Program-made: the position numbers and the translations under genes
The notes under the pieces: generated by a model
Seen by the model: only the letters and a program-made list of their open reading frames with translations
Told to the model about the DNA's origin: nothing
Databases searched by the model: none
Virus record (IMG/VR): IMGVR_UViG_3300042987_000761
Coordinates: 1 to 56,544 of that record
From: a virus
Reading direction: 5' to 3' (one strand)
DNA length: 56,544 nt
Shown here: piece by piece, positions 42,114 to 50,940 of the stretch
How the letters are laid out: each line of letters opens with the position of its first letter
Numbering within the stretch: position 1 is the first letter of the stretch

Positions 42114-42122
42114 ATTATAACA
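42114..42122 (-). promoter_or_regulatory. possible extended -10 promoter for purZ
   Basis: Minus strand TG-T-TATAAT (42114-42122) lies in the 58-nt gap between the DNA polymerase gene and purZ. No good -35 hexamer is found 16-18 nt upstream, so it would rely on the extended -10. It could give the Z cassette its own transcript. Confidence 0.4.
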
Positions 42123-42144
42123 TAATCGTACGGGTGACGTAGTA

Positions 42145-43965
42145 TCAGCCTTTCGCCGTGTACCAGTTGTCACCCACACCCCAATCGCAGGTGATCGGCA
42201 CCCGGAACCGCATTTCGCACGACTCTCCGTCGAATGTCGTATATATCTTCGCTATCGCCTCCGGATTCGCGTCCTTTTCGAGCGATATCCCGACTTCATC
42301 ATGTACGGTCAGCAGCAGCCGCCCCGCGTCATGCTCGGTCAGATACCTGTCGATTTCGATGAGTTTGACCTTCATCGCATCGGCGCTGGTGCCTTGGTAG
42401 ATCAGCCCCGACGCCTTGTGCGTAAACTGCCCACCCGGAAACCGGATGTGACGACCCATCATGGTCTGCACGTACCCCCGCTGTTTAGCGATCGCGGATG
42501 CCTTCTGCTGCATGTTGCGCATTCCCGGATTCGCGGTGTGGTACTTCTCGAAGATCGCCAGCGCCTCCGGTCCGGGCTTCACGAATGGCCGACCATCCGG
42601 CATCGTCTCTTCGGTGCACGGTAGTCCGATTTCCTGCGCCAATCGACCAGCGCCCATGTTGAATGCCAGCCCGAGATTAATCGCTTTGGACGATGGGCCA
42701 CCCGCATATTCCGCATTTCGAGGAATTCCGGTCATGTCGGATACTAGCTGGTGGAAATCCAAGTTCGGGTTGTCCTTGTATGCCTTGAGAATGGCGGGGA
42801 CTTGCCCGTAGTGATTAGCGACTCGAAACTCGAACTGCGACCAATCCATACCAAGCCATGCTGCTCCTTCGTCCGGGAGAAAAATGGGGCGTACCAGCGA
42901 CTTGATTTCTTTATCCCGAGACGGTATCTGCTGCAATGCAGGATTAGTAACTGATAGCCGACCGGTTCCGGTGCCAGCTTCAGCGTCGTTTTTAGTCTGG
43001 TTATAGTTACAGTGAATAACACCGTCATTGTGATGTCCCAATATGTGACCAGACAGGAATGTGTCGCGGGTTTTAAGCATTTTGCGCAGGTCGAGGATCA
43101 TCTTCGCCGCCGGATGCTTCATGCGCCGCAAGCACTCTGCATTGATCGACGCCTTGCCTCCTTCGGTCTTATCAGCGCGGGTTCCGTCATTCAGGTACCA
43201 CTCACCGTCTATCTCCAGCTTCGGCTCGAATAGCTTCGCAATCGATCCGGAAGGGTTCGGGTTGACCTCGAATCCGGCCATGGTATTCAGATCCCGCTGA
43301 GCGGTCTCGATGCGCTTCGTGAGGCCACGGACGGCCTCCTCTGCCCGATCGATGTCCACCCGCACACCGCCCTCTTCCATCCGGATGATGACCGGCAGCA
43401 GCCGACGCTCCAGCTGATGAACCTTCGACAGCTTGCCGATTTCACCTTCCTGCCACCGGTACAGCTTCATCGTCGCGAGCGCATCCTGTTTCGCATACCG
43501 TGCCACCATGTCCTCAGGCGCACGAGATATATTTGGCATCTGAGCGTTGCGAGTAGCACGACCACCGAAAAGGGTAGCCATCTCCTCATATATCTCCGAA
43601 TCCTTGCGAGTACCTGCATATTTACGAGCCAAGAAATCAAGTTCATAGGTAGGTTCGTGTTCGGATATCAGAGCGGCGCGGATCATGGTGCAATCGATCC
43701 GATCGTCCGGCAGCTGCACCCCCGCCTCGCGCAGGAAGTGGTAGTCGAACTTCAGATTATGCCCGACCCACACCGTGCGCGGATTGTTCGCGATCAGATC
43801 ACTTAGCCAATCGATAAATTGAGGAGCCGTTCGAACATCGAAATACCAAGTATCTTCGGTCTCCGTACACAGCGAAACCCCAAAAACGCGGTCGTTCCAC
43901 CAGTGCAGCCCGGTCGTCTCCGTGTCGATCACCAACACTTTCGGATTCTCTATGCGCGGAAACAT
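42145..43965 (-). CDS. dpoZ: family A DNA polymerase with 3'-5' exonuclease (DpoZ candidate)
   Basis: 606 aa. Exonuclease motifs: D14-x-E16 (VIDTETTGL), D74 (HNLKFDYHF), Y157-x3-D161 (RYAKQDA). Polymerase motifs: GTGRLSVTNPALQQIPSR (333-350), motif A D374-x4-E379 (MDWSQFEFR), O-helix K427 (SSKAINLGLAFNMG), motif C VHDEVG (554-559). There is no 5'-3' exonuclease domain. In the O-helix, Pol I Phe762 is Leu431, Tyr766 is Phe435 and the Arg754 position is Gly423. Adjacent to purZ, it fits the DpoZ polymerases of Z phages that favour dZTP. The substrate preference is inferred. Confidence 0.92.
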   Translation of the reverse strand: MFPRIENPKVLVIDTETTGLHWWNDRVFGVSLCTETEDTWYFDVRTAPQFIDWLSDLIANNPRTVWVGHNLKFDYHFLREAGVQLPDDRIDCTMIRAALISEHEPTYELDFLARKYAGTRKDSEIYEEMATLFGGRATRNAQMPNISRAPEDMVARYAKQDALATMKLYRWQEGEIGKLSKVHQLERRLLPVIIRMEEGGVRVDIDRAEEAVRGLTKRIETAQRDLNTMAGFEVNPNPSGSIAKLFEPKLEIDGEWYLNDGTRADKTEGGKASINAECLRRMKHPAAKMILDLRKMLKTRDTFLSGHILGHHNDGVIHCNYNQTKNDAEAGTGTGRLSVTNPALQQIPSRDKEIKSLVRPIFLPDEGAAWLGMDWSQFEFRVANHYGQVPAILKAYKDNPNLDFHQLVSDMTGIPRNAEYAGGPSSKAINLGLAFNMGAGRLAQEIGLPCTEETMPDGRPFVKPGPEALAIFEKYHTANPGMRNMQQKASAIAKQRGYVQTMMGRHIRFPGGQFTHKASGLIYQGTSADAMKVKLIEIDRYLTEHDAGRLLLTVHDEVGISLEKDANPEAIAKIYTTFDGESCEMRFRVPITCDWGVGDNWYTAKG

Positions 43966-43970
43966 AGCGA

Positions 43971-44240
43971 TCAGAATGGTAGGTCATCGTAGAATTCCTT
44001 GCCCACTTCGCGACTGGTCGTGCTGGCCGAAGGCGGTGGGTCCTTGCGATTGATCGCGATCGAGAAGTATTTCTGCCCATCGAGCTTCGATCCGGGTCTG
44101 CCTTCCTTAACCCACGCGGACATCCAGTATTCGACGCCCTCGACGTTGATGGTGCCGGTATACTCGGGATGCGTGTCCTTCTCTTTGCGCTTGTTACGAG
44201 CGAGCATGCCGGAATTGGTGTTGTCGTATTCTTTGTTCAT
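43971..44240 (-). CDS. short protein with SSB-like C-terminal tail
   Basis: 89 aa from ATG 44240 (GGAG 8 nt upstream). Lys-rich N-terminus, a small beta core (TGTINVEGVEYWMSAWVKEG, KYFSIAINRKD) that could be an OB-type fold, then EFYDDLPF at the C-terminus. The last residues copy the acidic tip of bacterial SSB (DDDIPF) that recruits replication proteins. Located between the UvrD-like helicase and DNA polymerase. Candidate mini-SSB or SSB-tip mimic. Confidence 0.75.
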   Translation of the reverse strand: MNKEYDNTNSGMLARNKRKEKDTHPEYTGTINVEGVEYWMSAWVKEGRPGSKLDGQKYFSIAINRKDPPPSASTTSREVGKEFYDDLPF

Positions 44241-44254
44241 ATGCTAATCTCCAG

Positions 44255-45670
44255 TTAAATTTTATACCCATTAAGACCTTCGACGATATCTAGGGTATGC
44301 TTAGCTCTCGTCATCCCGACATACCAGACGCGAATCTCGTCATCGGGCTTTTTCTCCGCAGTTTCGGTCACTTTCTGCGTAGTATCCGTAAGTAATATGA
44401 CTCTATCGGCTTCATGACCTTTTGATGCATGAATAGTAGAAAGCCGCAGACGAGGCACACTATCGAGATTAGCATCACGATAAAAGTCAATAACCCTAAA
44501 TGGAATATCGAGTGCAATATAGAACGGCTTAGATAGTATGGCCTCATAATCGTTCTTCTCAAGATGTCCTCTAGTCTCTGGCGTCGCCACGTTATATAAC
44601 GCGGTGCGTTCGGATTCCTGCAATATCGCGCCACTCTTTAACTTGTTATACGCCATCACGCCCTTGGCATATTTATTCTGATACATGCCCGGTCTGCCCG
44701 ATTCTCGCAGATAAGGAATGCGTCTGTCAATCAGGTCCTTTTCGATCTCTCGCAAGACCGAATGCGTCCGTCCCAACAATAGGATATCCTCTTGTGGTGA
44801 TATCGCCACCGAGTTGATGTTACCGTGTACCTGTACGGATCCCATATCCGGTCGGGGATTGAACTCCTTATCGACGCGCAGAGTGATTCGACGTATGAGC
44901 GCTTGCGATCTTTGGTGCACACTAACAGGTAATCGATGTGATACCGATAACACTTGGCTATCACCGCTGTGCTTCGCGATGAATCGAGCCATGCCGTGTG
45001 GATCGGCCCCCGACCATGCGAAGATCGCCTGATCGTCATCACCCGCGATATGGATTTCTTCTGCACCTTTCGCAAAGCAGTCGATGACCCGCCACTGAAG
45101 AGGTGATAAATCCTGTGCTTCATCGACGAATATAATTTCGGCGTCAGGGTGCGACTTCTTTTTGGCGACTCGCTCCAGCATGTCGGTGAAGTCGTAAAAT
45201 CCATAAGTATCCTTCCAGTCAGAATACGCTCGAAGAAACATATTGAACTCGGCGCGGGTTCCGGGTCTGGTGCTGTAGTCATACACGATCGCAGGATCAG
45301 TGAAGGTATTCCGTGCATAATTGATGATGTCCAGATAAGAATCGCCGTCTGCTCGTTCTTCGTCGTCCTCGGGTGACTTGCCGATCACCGGCACACCGAC
45401 GAGTGACGAGAATTCGCGCAGCTTTGCAGGGTCCACCACCTGTGACTGCTTGAGATTCAGCAGACGGAAGCACATCGAGTGAATGGTGGATACATTGTTG
45501 CTACGTTTAAGGCCCAAGCGTGACAATGCCTCGCTCGCCGCCGCACGTGTGAATGACACGAATGCGATACGCTCGGCTTGGACACCGGATGACTTGGCTT
45601 CGGCGACGCGACGTAACATCTCGGTCGTCTTACCAGTCCCCGGTGGGCCGTAGATAGCGTAGACTTGCAC
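44255..45670 (-). CDS. UvrD/PcrA-like SF1 DNA helicase
   Basis: 471 aa from GTG 45670, which overlaps the upstream TAG. Motifs: Walker A IYGPPGTGKTT (6-16), Ia VSFTRAAASEAL, motif II IFVDEAQD, motif III IAGDDDQAIFAWSGADP, motif IV/V region and VI (STIHASKGHEADRVILL, YVGMTRAKHTL). It is a 3'-5' SF1A helicase, shorter than UvrD and lacking most of the 1B/2B inserts. Probably unwinds the replication fork together with the SNF2-like protein. Confidence 0.92.
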   Translation of the reverse strand: MQVYAIYGPPGTGKTTEMLRRVAEAKSSGVQAERIAFVSFTRAAASEALSRLGLKRSNNVSTIHSMCFRLLNLKQSQVVDPAKLREFSSLVGVPVIGKSPEDDEERADGDSYLDIINYARNTFTDPAIVYDYSTRPGTRAEFNMFLRAYSDWKDTYGFYDFTDMLERVAKKKSHPDAEIIFVDEAQDLSPLQWRVIDCFAKGAEEIHIAGDDDQAIFAWSGADPHGMARFIAKHSGDSQVLSVSHRLPVSVHQRSQALIRRITLRVDKEFNPRPDMGSVQVHGNINSVAISPQEDILLLGRTHSVLREIEKDLIDRRIPYLRESGRPGMYQNKYAKGVMAYNKLKSGAILQESERTALYNVATPETRGHLEKNDYEAILSKPFYIALDIPFRVIDFYRDANLDSVPRLRLSTIHASKGHEADRVILLTDTTQKVTETAEKKPDDEIRVWYVGMTRAKHTLDIVEGLNGYKI

Positions 45671-45954
45671 TAGCGGTACCTCGGTACGCAGGTCACATCG
45701 ACCACCACATCTGCGGTGTAATTCGACACTTTACGCTTGCTGAACACCATCGCGGCTCGCAGACCACTCGACTCGCATTCCTGCACCGCGAGAATGACTT
45801 CATTCCTGCTCATCGGGTGAATGCTCTTATCGAGTATCAAGTCTTGTGTTCCATCGGTGTTGCTGCTGGCGTAATATTTACTCGGCTTGTCGGATGAACA
45901 TCCATACATGATGAAGATGAATAGCATCACGCAGCATAAAAATAATATTCTCAT
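45670..45954 (-). CDS. early-region lipoprotein
   Basis: 94 aa. Signal RILFLCCVMLFIFIMYGC with lipobox MYGC and +2 Ser; mature domain about 75 aa with two Cys (VQECESSGL, VDVTCVPRY). GAGG lies 6 nt before ATG 45954. Unusual among replication genes. Early-expressed phage lipoproteins often block superinfection, which is a candidate role here; no direct sign. Confidence 0.78.
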   Translation of the reverse strand: MRILFLCCVMLFIFIMYGCSSDKPSKYYASSNTDGTQDLILDKSIHPMSRNEVILAVQECESSGLRAAMVFSKRKVSNYTADVVVDVTCVPRYR

Positions 45955-46049
45955 ATCTATCCTCTAGTAGTAGGTGGGGTACTCACCGCACAGGATTTAT
46001 CCTTAACAATCGTGGTTGACGTTAAGCAAGTGCAGCTTTCCCCCGTACA

Positions 46050-46787
46050 TCAGAACTCTTCTGCGACCTCTGCAGATTCGTCGTAATCAGCGTTGACCTT
46101 CACGCCGCCCTTCGAGATAACCTCGTACAGCTTCTCGGCGCGGTCGTATATCTCCTTCGACACGAATCCGATCGGGGTTACGTTGAAGTTATGATACTGT
46201 TCATTCCGAGCGTTGGTCTCGACGACCGAAGACAGCTTGTACGCACGTGAGAATGAGTCGGTCTCGGTCAGGCGCATGAGCGAATTCCAGCGCTTGGACA
46301 CTTTGACCTTCGACTTGGCCATCGATACCACTGCTTCCGACCATTTGTCACCATGCAGGACCAGCACGAAATGCTGCGCGGTATCCGAGATTTCGAGACC
46401 TTCCTCGTTCAGACCCGCGATCGCGGCTTCCGCGTCTGATCGGGTGTTGAATGCTCCACGGAATCCGTTGGTGCCGCCACCCATCTTGCGATCCTTCCAT
46501 ACCAAGAACTGCTTCTGGTAGTACACCGGAACGACCATCACTTCGAGACCGTATAACTCGCGTGTGACGTTGTTGAACATCATGCCCTCATCCGCACCTT
46601 CGATGTAGGCAGGGTCCGATTTCTTTCTAGCCGGTGATAGCGCCTGAATGAGTTCGATTCGCGGAATGATGACGTCTTCGGATCCGACGTTTTCAGCTCC
46701 TCGATTCGACCCCTTCTTCAGAAATTCTGGTATGTCGTCGGTCACTGCGAATGCTTCAACCTTCGTCACTGCGTTGCTTTTAGCCAT
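46050..46787 (-). CDS. putative replication-associated protein with acidic tail
   Basis: 245 aa. Pattern SEDVIIPRIELIQALSPARK, EVMVVPVYYQKQFLVWKDRK, VVSMAKSKVKVSKRWNSLMR is a phage family near helicase/primase genes with no agreed name. The C-terminus (DYDESAEVAEEF) is acidic and ends in Phe like T7 gp2.5-type single-strand binding proteins, so ssDNA binding is a reasonable guess. AAGGAG precedes the ATG. Not confirmed by fold. Confidence 0.72.
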   Translation of the reverse strand: MAKSNAVTKVEAFAVTDDIPEFLKKGSNRGAENVGSEDVIIPRIELIQALSPARKKSDPAYIEGADEGMMFNNVTRELYGLEVMVVPVYYQKQFLVWKDRKMGGGTNGFRGAFNTRSDAEAAIAGLNEEGLEISDTAQHFVLVLHGDKWSEAVVSMAKSKVKVSKRWNSLMRLTETDSFSRAYKLSSVVETNARNEQYHNFNVTPIGFVSKEIYDRAEKLYEVISKGGVKVNADYDESAEVAEEF

Positions 46788-46817
46788 GTTAATTCTCCTT
46801 AAATGGCGTGGATATCA

Positions 46818-46835
46818 GACACACCGAAGTGTGCC
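46818..46835 (-). other. UUCG-loop hairpin in replication operon
   Basis: In the 70-nt gap between 46050-46787 and 46858-47292, minus strand GGCACAC-TTCG-GTGTGTC forms a 7-bp stem with a very stable tetraloop. No U-run follows, so it is more likely an mRNA stability or processing element than a terminator. Confidence 0.7.
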
Positions 46836-46857
46836 ACTTACTACCGCTTGCGCGGAT

Positions 46858-47292
46858 TCAAGACTTGGTGATCGATGCACGAGTGAATGGTGACACATTC
46901 AACAGCTCTTCCGGCACTACTTCACCCTCGCGGACCATGTTCTTAACGGTTGCCTTCAACGTGCTTGGATTGATATTCGGCTGTATCAGATCGCCGCGCC
47001 CATTATCGCGTAGCCATGTGTAGAACAGCTCCTTGCTGCCCTCCTTGATCGATACATGCATATCTGCGGTGAGCGACACACGCCCCACGCCCTCGACATT
47101 CAAATTACGAATACCTTGATCTTCCATCTCTTGCGGTATCTTGGTGATACGCAGAAAGTCGAAATGCTTATTAAATCTCTTGAGTTCAGCCTCGGCGTTG
47201 TCCTTGTCGGTCTGCACACGACGCATCTCGCGGATGAGTTCCATCAGCGTCATGCCGTCGTACATCGAGAATTCGTTAGTATCAAATGACAT
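46858..47292 (-). CDS. conserved small replication-region protein
   Basis: 144 aa. N-terminal coiled coil (LMELIREMRRVQTDKDNAEA), then RNLNVEGVGRVSLTADMHVS and YTWLRDNGRGDLIQPNINPS, a pattern I recall from small proteins in phage replication operons with no assigned activity. Overlaps the upstream gene by 11 nt. Confidence 0.75.
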   Translation of the reverse strand: MSFDTNEFSMYDGMTLMELIREMRRVQTDKDNAEAELKRFNKHFDFLRITKIPQEMEDQGIRNLNVEGVGRVSLTADMHVSIKEGSKELFYTWLRDNGRGDLIQPNINPSTLKATVKNMVREGEVVPEELLNVSPFTRASITKS

Positions 47293-47617
47293 CGCGATCC
47301 CCTTCGAGGTCTATGCGAATCGGAGTGTATGTGTGATCGCGGTTGTTCCACTTCAGGAAATTGAACGAGCTGCCCTTTTCACGCGCAAGCGCCATAGCAA
47401 TGCAAGCGATGATAGGGCTACCAGATGGAGCGAGGTAATCTTCAGCCGGATTAAAATTTCTAAGACGGTCGCGAATATTGTTGACAAGTTTAACATTATG
47501 TAATGAACTCAGTGAACCGGAAACTTCTGAAGCGCATAAGAATACGACATCACCATAACGCTCGGCTGGGCGATAATTGGCAACGGCGACTTCCTGCGTG
47601 ATGTATACTGTAGGCAT
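47282..47617 (-). CDS. hypothetical protein with own promoter
   Basis: 111 aa from ATG 47617, set by GAGGATAGAG just upstream; the upstream extension lies in the promoter. Sequence (YITQEVAVANYRPAERYGDV, VVFLCASEVSGSLSSLHNVK) is alpha/beta, no known domain. It is the first gene after the promoter at 47639-47667. Confidence 0.75.
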   Translation of the reverse strand: MPTVYITQEVAVANYRPAERYGDVVFLCASEVSGSLSSLHNVKLVNNIRDRLRNFNPAEDYLAPSGSPIIACIAMALAREKGSSFNFLKWNNRDHTYTPIRIDLEGDRDVI

Positions 47618-47638
47618 CTCTATCCTCTCGGTGGAATA

Positions 47639-47667
47639 ATTATAGCACATTATGCTCAAGCGATCAA
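47639..47667 (-). promoter_or_regulatory. sigma70-type promoter with extended -10
   Basis: Minus strand TTGATC (47662-47667), 17-nt spacer ending TGC, TATAAT (47639-47644). It starts inside the 3' end of the helicase gene and gives internal transcription of the replication operon. Confidence 0.75.
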
Positions 47668-49383
47668 TGCCTCGACGTTTTTACTATTGATGCTCTCGCG
47701 TACGAACTCCGATACATTCTTTTTGTCTTGCAAAGCGGACAATATCGCGCCATCGACCGACTTCTCCATCACCAGATCGATGTACAACACCGACTTGGTC
47801 TGACCGATCCGATGCGCACGATCTTCCGACTGATCGCGTTCGACGTAATTGAACGAATTGCTAAAATACACTACTAATTCGGCGGCGGTCATATTCAGAC
47901 CGGTGCCCCCGGTCGCCGCGTTCCCGACCAGAAATCGTGCCTTCTTCTTCTGGAATAGCTCCTGCACGTTGTGATCGCGATCCTTTTCGGACACCTGACC
48001 GTATATCTCGACCACTTGGTCGTGACCATACTTGGCGCGTAGAGCCTCGGACACCATATGAATCTCTTCGATGAATCGGCACCACACGATAGTGGACACT
48101 TGATATTCCTCGGCGATACTGAGCAGTTCCTCTATCTTCGGATTCCGACCGGGGATTCGCGAGTGTTCGTACTTTGAGGGATTGAACAAATCCGGATTCC
48201 TTTCAAATGTGACGATACCTCCGCATATCTCTTGGAGTCGTAGCATTCTCTCCAACACCGTATTGACTGTGAGTCCTCGATCCCCCACGACTGCACGGTT
48301 TTTCTTAGCAATGTCTGTATACAGGCTTTTCTGCTCTTCATTAAACTGCACTTCTCGGATTTCATACACTTTCGGTGGTAATTCGGTTAATACTTCGGAT
48401 TTACGTACTTGATACACATATGGTGACACTAACTCGATCAACTCCTCCATATTCTGATAGCCGATGATCTGCTTACCCTCGAACCCGCCCATTACCGCGT
48501 AGCGGTTCCTGAATGAGAAGAAGTCGCCGCTGCCGATGATATTCTCATCGAGGAATTCGAACTGCATATACAGGTCGAGTGGCGCATTCGCGATCGGAGT
48601 GCCGGTCATGACCAGCTTGTACTTGGCACCACGCCCGATCTTAACCGCATTCTTGGCTCGCACCGCATTATGGGTCTTAATCATATGCGCTTCATCAACG
48701 ATCATGCCAACGCGAGTGGACGTGTTCACGAATCTCTCGGCGTAAGTAGCTGCCGATCCCGCAGCCAGCGATTCAGTACCGACTATCAGTACCTTCAAAG
48801 CGTCGGTGGTGCTGGTGTTGAATGCGTCGAATATTTTAGGCTTGGTGGTGTCCAGTACCATCACTTCATACGGCACCGGGCAGTGAATCGCGAATTCGCG
48901 CTCCCAGTTCATGCGAGTCGAGAACTTGGTCACCACCAACAATCGATCTACATCGCCTTCCATATGATACGCCGAGAATAGATCGATCGAAGTCTTGGTC
49001 TTACCAGTACCCATATCCATGTAGTACGCGAATGACTCCTTTTTCCACGAGTACGACAGCGCTTTAAGCTGATACGCTCGCGGCAGCGTCTTGAATGGAT
49101 ACGTCGATGGGAATTCAGCGATCGGCGCGATCGACTTTACCTGTACAGCATTTCTGGCAACGTCATATGCCTCTTTAGACCAGAACTGATTAGGAAAGCG
49201 GTCAAGCATATAGGCGGCATTTGTTCGCAGCGCAGGTGCGGTCCAAACGCGACGCTTTGCATCCCAACGACGGTTAGGAATGGCACGAATGTGATCAATC
49301 GACCAAGGCGGCGATATGATGATGAACCGACCTGATTTCGGGTCATACGTGATATCAATATTCTGGCGTGAAGTCTGGAGCAT
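47656..49383 (-). CDS. SNF2-like SF2 helicase/ATPase
   Basis: 575 aa from ATG 49383 (GGGAGAAG upstream), overlapping the primase by 29 nt. N-terminal ~60 residues look like a small HARP-type domain (GRFIIISPPW, RRWDAKRRVWTAP). Walker A MGTGKTKTSID (124-134), DEAH (230-233), motif III VMTGTPIANAPLDL, motifs V-VI GGTGLNMT and ERDQSEDRAHRIGQTK. This is SNF2/SWI-type architecture, common in phages as annealing or fork-remodelling helicase. Coupled to the primase. Confidence 0.9.
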   Translation of the reverse strand: MLQTSRQNIDITYDPKSGRFIIISPPWSIDHIRAIPNRRWDAKRRVWTAPALRTNAAYMLDRFPNQFWSKEAYDVARNAVQVKSIAPIAEFPSTYPFKTLPRAYQLKALSYSWKKESFAYYMDMGTGKTKTSIDLFSAYHMEGDVDRLLVVTKFSTRMNWEREFAIHCPVPYEVMVLDTTKPKIFDAFNTSTTDALKVLIVGTESLAAGSAATYAERFVNTSTRVGMIVDEAHMIKTHNAVRAKNAVKIGRGAKYKLVMTGTPIANAPLDLYMQFEFLDENIIGSGDFFSFRNRYAVMGGFEGKQIIGYQNMEELIELVSPYVYQVRKSEVLTELPPKVYEIREVQFNEEQKSLYTDIAKKNRAVVGDRGLTVNTVLERMLRLQEICGGIVTFERNPDLFNPSKYEHSRIPGRNPKIEELLSIAEEYQVSTIVWCRFIEEIHMVSEALRAKYGHDQVVEIYGQVSEKDRDHNVQELFQKKKARFLVGNAATGGTGLNMTAAELVVYFSNSFNYVERDQSEDRAHRIGQTKSVLYIDLVMEKSVDGAILSALQDKKNVSEFVRESINSKNVEALIA

Positions 49384-50911
49384 CCACTTCTCCCTCTATG
49401 TCGTCGCTAATCGGAGCATACCACACGTTAATCGGGTACGAATGACCCGGAATACGCATCTTGGTATGCGCGGCACCACATTCCCGCCGCAGCGTGGTCC
49501 AAAGGTCCATACCCTGCTGCAGCTCGGCCTTGTTACGCTTCAAGAATTCGGAGAATGCGATACCCTTGAATACTATGCAGCGAATGCCGTCCAGCTCCTG
49601 CACCACCGGAATGTTGCGAGTCAATGCCTTGCGCTCGTGCGGATCCTTACCGTCTGATGTCAGATCGGCTTTCTGCATGAATTCGTGGAACTTCTGCTCG
49701 ATGATACCTGATGCTGATGCCTCCTTCGGTACTTCGATCACGCGGATATTCGGCACCAACGGATCTAGGATTCTTTTTCGCCACGCGTCCTGCGAAATCT
49801 TCGGAATATTGATTTTAAGTTGCTCGAAGATGAGAGTACCCATGGCGTTAGGATCACGGAGTACTACAGTAGGAATATTAGAAATAAGCTTACCGTTAAC
49901 GTGAAGTCCCCAGCGGGGAGGGTCCGACTGGTATTCGATAAGGTCGGTAAAACTAGGAAGGGAATCATACGCCTCCAATGCTTTAGCTTCGTCGGTGGAT
50001 ATTCCATATTCGCGTGTGACACACACTTTGCGATCACACAGCGACTTGCACGGGTCTTCACCACACTTGTACTGGTACTCGCGCCGCGATGCCGAGCGAA
50101 TGACCTTCCGCGCCTCCTGATTATTCAACGGTTTGTCGAACATCGTCCGATTCAGCGCCATCGCGTCATCGAAGAATGTCTCCGGTCGTGCGCGTTTGAG
50201 ATAGATGACCACGTTATACATGGCCTCATTACGAGCACCCGACTCAACACCAGTATGAATCATCTTCTGGATGCAGGGTGGTGCCTCCAAATGCTCACGA
50301 TTCGCCAGCGCGTTCAGCTCTTCGACCGTCAGGCGCTTCGATTGTGCATACTGGATGAACAATTCGAACGACAGGCGCTTGCCGTCCTGATCAAACGCGT
50401 ACCGGTTGGTGTCATCGCCGCCGAAGTAGCAGAGATTCAACCAGTTGCCGAGCGACTTCTCGCCGGATTTGGTCACCACCGAGTCCTGTTTCGGGAATAT
50501 CTCGGTCTTGTGCGGAATCTGCAGGATGTCGCGCCACGATGACAGCAGCCGGATTACCACTTTCGCCGGTAGCCACTCCGAACCGAACAGGTAGCAATGA
50601 GCACCCCCGCGCTTGGACCGACATACCACCAACGGCAATCGGTGCTGCTCGATCTTCCTGATTAGTGCCAGATGATCGATATCCTCCGAACTCTCGTGGG
50701 CGTCCACATCGATCGCCCCGAACATAACAGTGCCGCCATCGGAAATCGGTACGATCCCGAGGCCCATCGTGCCTTCGATATGCGCCTGATAATGGTCAAT
50801 CGTCGGCTCGCCCTTCTCGGTCACCGCCCGATCGGTTTTAGCGTCGTACTGACCGAACGACCGCAGATTTCCCGCGAACAACGCTGCATAATCATTGATT
50901 AAGCTGGACAT
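49355..50911 (-). CDS. AEP-family primase-polymerase
   Basis: 518 aa. Archaeo-eukaryotic primase motifs: DVD (68-70, FGAIDVDAHES), RSKRGGAHCYLFG (98-110, motif II His105) and EIFPKQ ... GNWLNLCYFGGDD (138-168). A four-Cys cluster at C284, C289, C293, C298 (CGEDPCKSLCDRKVC) follows, then a helical C-terminal part. Resembles the PrimPol/TOTE-type primases. It would make primers for the family A polymerase. First gene after region B; promoter at 50941-50969. Confidence 0.9.
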   Translation of the reverse strand: MSSLINDYAALFAGNLRSFGQYDAKTDRAVTEKGEPTIDHYQAHIEGTMGLGIVPISDGGTVMFGAIDVDAHESSEDIDHLALIRKIEQHRLPLVVCRSKRGGAHCYLFGSEWLPAKVVIRLLSSWRDILQIPHKTEIFPKQDSVVTKSGEKSLGNWLNLCYFGGDDTNRYAFDQDGKRLSFELFIQYAQSKRLTVEELNALANREHLEAPPCIQKMIHTGVESGARNEAMYNVVIYLKRARPETFFDDAMALNRTMFDKPLNNQEARKVIRSASRREYQYKCGEDPCKSLCDRKVCVTREYGISTDEAKALEAYDSLPSFTDLIEYQSDPPRWGLHVNGKLISNIPTVVLRDPNAMGTLIFEQLKINIPKISQDAWRKRILDPLVPNIRVIEVPKEASASGIIEQKFHEFMQKADLTSDGKDPHERKALTRNIPVVQELDGIRCIVFKGIAFSEFLKRNKAELQQGMDLWTTLRRECGAAHTKMRIPGHSYPINVWYAPISDDIEGEVDAPDFTPEY

Positions 50912-50940
50912 GGTTTCCTCTAGTGTGCTCTATGCGACGC

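Noticed and set aside
45990-46049. TTGACG and small inverted repeats in the gap before 46050
   Set aside because: No matching -10 at proper distance on either strand and no U-run after the hairpin.
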